Assembly (NCBI GenBank): GCA_949127705.1
Contig: CASBQJ010000463.1
Location: 1 to 9,354 of the forward strand
Direction: 5' to 3'
From: Synechococcales cyanobacterium PMM_0085
GTDB lineage: Bacteria > Cyanobacteriota > Cyanobacteriia > Elainellales > Elainellaceae
DNA: 9,354 bases
Part shown: piece after piece, positions 5,938 through 9,354 of the stretch
Layout of the letters: every line of letters starts with the position of its first letter
How positions within the stretch are numbered: the first letter of the stretch is position 1
The notes under the pieces: model-generated
Told to the model about the DNA's origin: nothing
Database searches by the model: none
What the model saw: the letters and a program-made list of their open reading frames with translations, nothing else
Made by a program: the position numbers and the translations under genes

Positions 5938-6852
5938 ATGGCAGGCATTGTCGATAATCGGGCACAAGTTCGCCAGGTTTTAATTATCACCTTATTGCTC
6001 AACCTGTTTGTCATGGGGTTGAAGGTAACTGTGGGCCTGTGGACCGGCTCATTAAGCCTCCTAGCAGATGCGCTCCACAGCGTGACTGACAGCGCCAATA
6101 ATATTTTGGGCTTGGTGGCCAGTCAATTTTCGTCGCCCGAACCCGATCGCGATCATCCCTATGGTCATCAGAAGTTTGAAGCCGTTGGGGCGCTGGGCAT
6201 TAGCGCTTTTTTGGGCATCGCTTGTTTCGAGATTTTGCAAGGTGCGATTGATCGAATTCTTCATGGTGGCCAGCCCGTTAAGATTGTTGGACAGGAACTG
6301 TGGCTGCTGCTGATTGTCTTGGGCGTCAATATTTTTGTGGCTTTTTATGAACGCCATGTGGGTCAAACGGTAGGTAGCCCGATTTTGATTGCCGATGCCA
6401 AACACACCATGAGCGATGTTTGGGTAACGATTAGTGTAATGGCAGGGCTAATCGGCATCTGGGCGTTGGGGGTGCAATGGCTAGATGTGGCCTTAGCATT
6501 TCCGGTGGCGATTCTCGTGTTTTTTAGCGGCTGGTCGGTATTGCGGGAAAATTTACCCTGGCTAGTCGATGAGATGGCGATCGCTCCCGAGGCCATCCAT
6601 GGCATTGTGATGCAGGTGCCGGGAGTGGTCAACTGCCATCAGATTGCTTCTAGGGGCGTAATTGGGCGACAGGTATTCATCGAAATGCATCTAGTTGTAG
6701 ACGCAGTCGAGGTCGAAACAGCCCACCAAATTACAGAAACCGTGGAGGAAGCGCTAGAAACCCAATTTAGCCCGGTGCGCATCAACATTCACGTTGAACC
6801 GTCTACCTATGAATCTGACCAAATTACCTATGAGCCAGAGCATGGCCAGTAA
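5938..6852 (+). CDS. Cation diffusion facilitator (CDF) family divalent metal exporter
   Basis: This 304-aa inner-membrane protein is of normal CDF length. Six hydrophobic helices lie at about 13-34, 38-61, 82-104, 117-138, 150-174 and 181-202. A C-terminal cytoplasmic domain (about 210-290) ends in INIHVEP. The transport site is intact: H47-x3-D51 in ADALHSVTDS (helix 2) and H156-x3-D160 in ADAKHTMSD (helix 5). This HD/HD arrangement is seen in zinc-preferring members. The loop motif DRDHPYGHQKFE (70-81) is also typical. CDF proteins exchange cytoplasmic Zn2+, or related metals such as Cd, Co, Fe or Mn, for protons. Zinc is the likeliest substrate, but motif alone does not fix it. A good Shine-Dalgarno, a plausible promoter and an operator-like dyad precede it, which suggests metal-responsive control. 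A strong hairpin terminator follows. It stands alone, divergent from the DraG-like gene. Confidence 0.93.
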   Translation: MAGIVDNRAQVRQVLIITLLLNLFVMGLKVTVGLWTGSLSLLADALHSVTDSANNILGLVASQFSSPEPDRDHPYGHQKFEAVGALGISAFLGIACFEILQGAIDRILHGGQPVKIVGQELWLLLIVLGVNIFVAFYERHVGQTVGSPILIADAKHTMSDVWVTISVMAGLIGIWALGVQWLDVALAFPVAILVFFSGWSVLRENLPWLVDEMAIAPEAIHGIVMQVPGVVNCHQIASRGVIGRQVFIEMHLVVDAVEVETAHQITETVEEALETQFSPVRINIHVEPSTYESDQITYEPEHGQ

Positions 6853-6880
6853 GGACTCAAAGAACTGATAAAAAGAGCAA

Positions 6881-6929
6881 AAACGGTTGTAGGGAGAAGT
6901 GACCAAGCCACTTCTCCCTACAACCGTTT
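6881..6929. terminator. Bidirectional intrinsic terminator, 21-bp perfect stem
   Basis: Arms 6881-6901 and 6909-6929 are perfectly complementary over 21 bp, with the 7-nt loop accaagc. On the minus strand the stem is followed by ttgctctttttatc, a good T-tract to end the secG transcript. On the plus strand it is followed by gaaaattagtttattt, weaker, for the CDF gene. It lies 28 bp after the CDF stop and 39 bp past the secG stop. Confidence 0.85.
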
Positions 6930-6968
6930 GAAAATTAGTTTATTTACAATTCTTAACTGGGAAGGCTT

Positions 6969-7298
6969 TTACCCTGGGGGTAAAGCGGGAGAAGGTGGCG
7001 TCACTGGAACTGGAGAAACCGCCGGGGAAACCGCCGGAGAGGGCAGCGCGGTTGGAAAATCGGGTGCCACCGTCAACCATTTGGCACTTAGAACAATCGT
7101 CAGCCCAATAAACAAAATGGTCAAAATCCAGGTGACCCGGTTTAAGGTCTGCTCAGCACTTTTGGTGCTGGTAAACAGTTGGGCCTGCCCGCTCAAACCG
7201 CCCAAGCCATCTCCCTTGGGGCTGTGCAGCAGCACCAAAATGATTAAACCAACAGCAGAAACGGTCCAAAGGACCTGAACGACGGTTTCAGGGGTCAT
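6969..7298 (-). CDS. secG: Preprotein translocase subunit SecG
   Basis: SecG is the small accessory subunit of the SecYEG channel, located in plasma and thylakoid membranes in cyanobacteria. The 109-aa product has two membrane helices (about 5-24 and 54-72). They are joined by the family's signature loop HSPKGDGLGGLSGQAQLFTS (25-44), followed by TKSAEQTLNRVTW. The core ends near residue 76, the usual length in cyanobacteria. The remaining ~33 residues are a proline-rich tail (APDFPTALPSPAVSPAVSP...) with an SPAV repeat, probably disordered and unusual for SecG. ATG 7298 begins at the expected N-terminus but has no Shine-Dalgarno. It follows gpmI on the same strand with 56 bp between them, and a hairpin with a T-rich tract lies in that gap. 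The 21-bp hairpin at 6881-6929 follows it. Confidence 0.93.
   Translation of the reverse strand: MTPETVVQVLWTVSAVGLIILVLLHSPKGDGLGGLSGQAQLFTSTKSAEQTLNRVTWILTILFIGLTIVLSAKWLTVAPDFPTALPSPAVSPAVSPVPVTPPSPALPPG
7012..7035 (-). repeat. 12-bp tandem repeat in the SecG tail
   Basis: ggagaaaccgcc (7012-7023) and ggggaaaccgcc (7024-7035) are tandem 12-bp units differing at one base, with a partial third unit after them. On the coding strand they give the SPAV-SPAV repeat of the SecG tail. Confidence 0.8.
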
Positions 7299-7319
7299 AG
7301 GGTTGGAAAAAAAGTAAAG

Positions 7320-7341
7320 AATAGACGGTGCGTCGTCTATT
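7320..7341 (-). terminator. Hairpin plus T-rich tract between gpmI and secG
   Basis: Arms 7320-7327 and 7334-7341 form a perfect 8-bp stem with a 6-nt loop, 13 bp past the gpmI stop. On the minus strand it is followed by ctttactttttttcc, much like an intrinsic terminator. The secG ATG lies only 21 bp beyond the stem, so a full stop would leave no room for a separate secG promoter. Partial termination, attenuation or an RNA-processing role is more likely. Confidence 0.6.
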
Positions 7342-7354
7342 GCTCATTTTACCC

Positions 7355-8953
7355 TTACAGAGACACGCGCACGGGAGTACGGTTCGTCCGCACGTCAAAC
7401 CCAACCGATTCAATCAGCGATCGCCCGGTCATTTCTACAGGCTGGGGCAGTTTGAGGATCTCTAAAATAGTGGGAGCAATATCTGCTAAACAACCGCCTT
7501 CTCGAAGCACTACGTCAGTCCCATGTCCAGGAATTTTGCGACCTTCCCCTTCTACCACAATGAAAGGGACTGGATTAGTGGTGTGTGCGGTCCAGGGTTT
7601 TCGATCTTCGTCCAGCATGACTTCCGCATTACCGTGATCGGCTGTAATTAAAGCTGTTCCCCCCATCTTGCCAATGCCTGTTAGTAACCGCCCTAGGCAG
7701 GCATCCACGGCTTCAACTGCCTGAATCGCCGCGTCCATCTTGCCGGTATGACCCACCATGTCGGGGTTGGCATAGTTGATCACAACCAGCGAGTAAACGC
7801 CCTTTTCCACAGCAGCGATCGCCCCATCGGTCACCTGATTAGCCGACATTGTCGGGGCACAATCGTAGGTAGACACAGGCGGACTAGGTACCATCTGCCG
7901 ATCTTCACCCGGCAAGGGGTCTTCAATGCCACCGTTAAAAAAATACGTGACATGGGCGTATTTCTCCGTCTCAGCCGTTCGGAATTGGCGCAGTTTGTGG
8001 TTGGCAATGACCTCGCCCAAGATGTTAGTCAGGTCTTGGGGGGCAAAGGCCACTAGTATCGGCAGGTGAGAATCGTATTGGGTGAACGTGACAAAATTGA
8101 GCGGCGTAATTTGGTCGCGCTCAAAGCCATCAAAATTGGGATCTACAAATGCTTGCGTTAACTGCCGAGCGCGATCAGGGCGGAAGTTAAAGAAAATCAC
8201 CCCATCTCCAGCCACCACCGCCCCTGGAGCAACTCGCGTAGGACGAGCAAATTCGTCACTGAGATTCTCTGCATAGGAGTCTTTCAACACCTGCAGGGCA
8301 GAGCGCCCATCGCCATCCCCGTCCTGGGTCATCAGGTCATAGGCTTGCTGAGTTCGCTCCCAGCGGTGATCTCGATCCATCGTGTAATAACGGCCGCTGA
8401 GGGTAACAATTCGCCCAACGCCTGCTTGATCAACATAGTCTTGAATTTTTTGGATAGCGGCTAACCCATCCGTGGGCTTGGTGTCGCGGCCATCGGTGAC
8501 GGCATGGATGCAAACATCTGCAATGTTTTGCTCTTTAGCTAGGTCAATCAGCCCAAACAAATGGCTCAAGTGAGAATGCACGCCGCCCTCAGAACAAAGA
8601 CCCACCAAGTGGAGCTTGCCGTGACTTTGGCGAACCGCATCACAAATTTTAAGCAACGCCGGATTGCTCAACAGGGTTCCGTCTTCTACCGCATCGCCGA
8701 TGCGCACTAGTTCTTGGGGCACGACTCGGCCTGCACCAATATTCAGATGCCCAACTTCTGAGTTACCCATTTGCCCCTCAGGCAGGCCGACGCTCTTACC
8801 CGAAGCTTGCAGCAACGTTCTCGGGTAAGCCGCCCACAAGCTATCCATGATTGGGGTATTGGCAGAGGCGATCGCGTTGCCATCGGAACTGTCGCGATAT
8901 CCCCATCCGTCTAAAATGACCAAAACTACTGGAGAAATTGGCGCTTGTGCCAT
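7355..8953 (-). CDS. gpmI: 2,3-bisphosphoglycerate-independent phosphoglycerate mutase
   Basis: This enzyme interconverts 3- and 2-phosphoglycerate in lower glycolysis and carbon export from the Calvin cycle, using two Mn2+ ions and a phosphoserine intermediate, in the cytoplasm. The 532-aa protein (from ATG 8953) is full length and carries all expected residues. They are D15 in LVILDGWG, the nucleophile S65 in GQMGNSEVGH, D398 and H402 in NPDMVGH, D439-H440 in TADHGN and H457 in TAHTTNP. The phosphatase-like domain brackets the transferase domain (about residues 80-315), which contains HAVTDGRDTKP. The frame extends to a TTG at 8971, but ATG 8953 has AGGG 8 nt upstream and fits the family's N-terminus. 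secG follows on the same strand after 56 bp. That order is one I recall from other cyanobacteria, so co-transcription is likely but perhaps attenuated by the intervening hairpin. Confidence 0.97.
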   Translation of the reverse strand: MAQAPISPVVLVILDGWGYRDSSDGNAIASANTPIMDSLWAAYPRTLLQASGKSVGLPEGQMGNSEVGHLNIGAGRVVPQELVRIGDAVEDGTLLSNPALLKICDAVRQSHGKLHLVGLCSEGGVHSHLSHLFGLIDLAKEQNIADVCIHAVTDGRDTKPTDGLAAIQKIQDYVDQAGVGRIVTLSGRYYTMDRDHRWERTQQAYDLMTQDGDGDGRSALQVLKDSYAENLSDEFARPTRVAPGAVVAGDGVIFFNFRPDRARQLTQAFVDPNFDGFERDQITPLNFVTFTQYDSHLPILVAFAPQDLTNILGEVIANHKLRQFRTAETEKYAHVTYFFNGGIEDPLPGEDRQMVPSPPVSTYDCAPTMSANQVTDGAIAAVEKGVYSLVVINYANPDMVGHTGKMDAAIQAVEAVDACLGRLLTGIGKMGGTALITADHGNAEVMLDEDRKPWTAHTTNPVPFIVVEGEGRKIPGHGTDVVLREGGCLADIAPTILEILKLPQPVEMTGRSLIESVGFDVRTNRTPVRVSL

Positions 8954-8961
8954 GTGGATAG

Positions 8962-8965
8962 CCCT
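8962..8965 (-). promoter_or_regulatory. Shine-Dalgarno that fixes the gpmI start
   Basis: On the minus strand AGGG lies 8 nt before the ATG at 8953. It falls inside the extension from the TTG at 8971, so it favours the ATG. Confidence 0.55.
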
Positions 8966-8998
8966 AAACAACCGAATGAACTGACTATTTTCTCAGCA

Positions 8999-9026
8999 AT
9001 AATACCATTCAAACTTTAATTGTCAC
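8999..9026 (-). promoter_or_regulatory. Probable gpmI promoter
   Basis: On the minus strand GTGACA (9026-9021, 5 of 6 to -35) and TATTAT (9004-8999, 5 of 6 to -10) are 16 bp apart. Transcription would start near 8992, leaving a leader of about 39 nt before the ATG at 8953. No strong terminator for the upstream ABC-F gene is visible in 9027-9105, so some read-through is possible. Confidence 0.45.
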
Positions 9027-9105
9027 GGATTCAACCGGAGAAAATCAGTTGGCATAGGACGTTATCCGTCGAGAACATGCCCCCTCCACCGCACCCCTCC
9101 GATGA

Positions 9106-9354
9106 TTAACCTTCCCCACCCTTCTTAGATTTTGCTTTTTGCTTTTGCTTGGATTGCTTAGCCGCAGACTTAGCCGTTTTTTCAGCGGCGATCGCCTCCA
9201 ACTTAGCTTTCTCTTTTTCTTCAGCGACTTTATCTAGGTAATAGTGATAGTCGCCCTGGTACAGCACCAGTTCACCCTCGCGAATTTCGACAATCTTGGT
9301 GGCAACTTGGGAAATAAAGTAGCGATCGTGCGAGACCACGATCAAGGTGCCATC
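9106..9354 (-). CDS. ABC-F family ATPase, C-terminal fragment
   Basis: The gene is cut by the window's right edge, leaving the last 82 residues. The visible part starts DGTLIVVSHDRYFISQ, whose SHDRYF is the H-switch region of the second ATPase domain in ABC-F proteins (EttA/Uup/YheS type). It continues REGELVLYQGDYHYYLDK, the usual end of that domain, and finishes in a ~40-residue Lys/Ala/Glu-rich tail (AEEKEKAKLEAIAAEKTAKS...KSKKGGEG). The tail is probably helical then disordered, and suits RNA contact. ABC-F proteins act on ribosomes rather than as transporters, because they lack membrane domains. The subtype cannot be assigned without the missing N-terminal part and interdomain linker. Upstream of gpmI on the same strand, with 152 bp between. 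Confidence 0.88.
   Translation of the reverse strand, partial: DGTLIVVSHDRYFISQVATKIVEIREGELVLYQGDYHYYLDKVAEEKEKAKLEAIAAEKTAKSAAKQSKQKQKAKSKKGGEG

Noticed and set aside
6928..7278. 116-codon plus-strand reading frame over secG
   Set aside because: It is the antisense shadow of secG, whose two-helix signature on the minus strand is clear.

Overview
The window looks like ordinary chromosomal DNA from a cyanobacterium. The octamer GCGATCGC (the cyanobacterial HIP1 repeat) occurs 15 times in 9.35 kb. The gene set fits this too: a Ycf45-type AAA+/R3H protein, a SecG next to a cofactor-independent phosphoglycerate mutase, and dispersed 'ccctcaccc...' repeats of the kind scattered through filamentous cyanobacterial genomes. 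I cannot name the species, but a Leptolyngbya/Nostoc-like genome is plausible.

Layout, left to right. Bases 49-2022 (+) encode a 657-aa Ycf45-like AAA+ ATPase with a C-terminal R3H nucleic-acid-binding domain and six tandem RNDLG repeats in its linker. It converges on an unrecognised ~470-aa gene at 2125-3537 (-), and a long hairpin lies between their ends. Bases 3538-4803 form a ~1.27-kb stretch without a credible gene. It holds a nested, MITE-like inverted-repeat structure (4011-4256) and several short repeats and hairpins. Bases 4804-5814 (-) encode a divergent ADP-ribosylglycohydrolase-like protein that appears to lack the catalytic metal-binding aspartates. It is divergent from a cation diffusion facilitator (5938-6852, +), which has an intact HD/HD metal site and a dyad over its likely -10 box. 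A 21-bp perfect hairpin at 6881-6929 separates this transporter from the convergent pair secG (6969-7298, -) and gpmI (7355-8953, -). The right edge carries the C-terminal end of an ABC-F ATPase (9106-9354, -), cut by the window.

Functionally this is mostly housekeeping: glycolysis (gpmI), protein export (secG), divalent metal efflux (CDF) and translation-associated ABC-F. There is one conserved but poorly understood ATPase and two genes of unclear function. gpmI and secG probably form one transcription unit, but a hairpin followed by a T-rich tract sits between them and may reduce read-through. I see no CRISPR array, tRNA, rRNA, phage gene, toxin-antitoxin pair or defence island. No clearly new multi-gene system is visible. 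The best leads are the apparently inactive ADP-ribosylglycohydrolase homologue, the nested MITE-like repeat, the operator-like dyad at the transporter promoter, and the unrecognised gene at 2125-3537.
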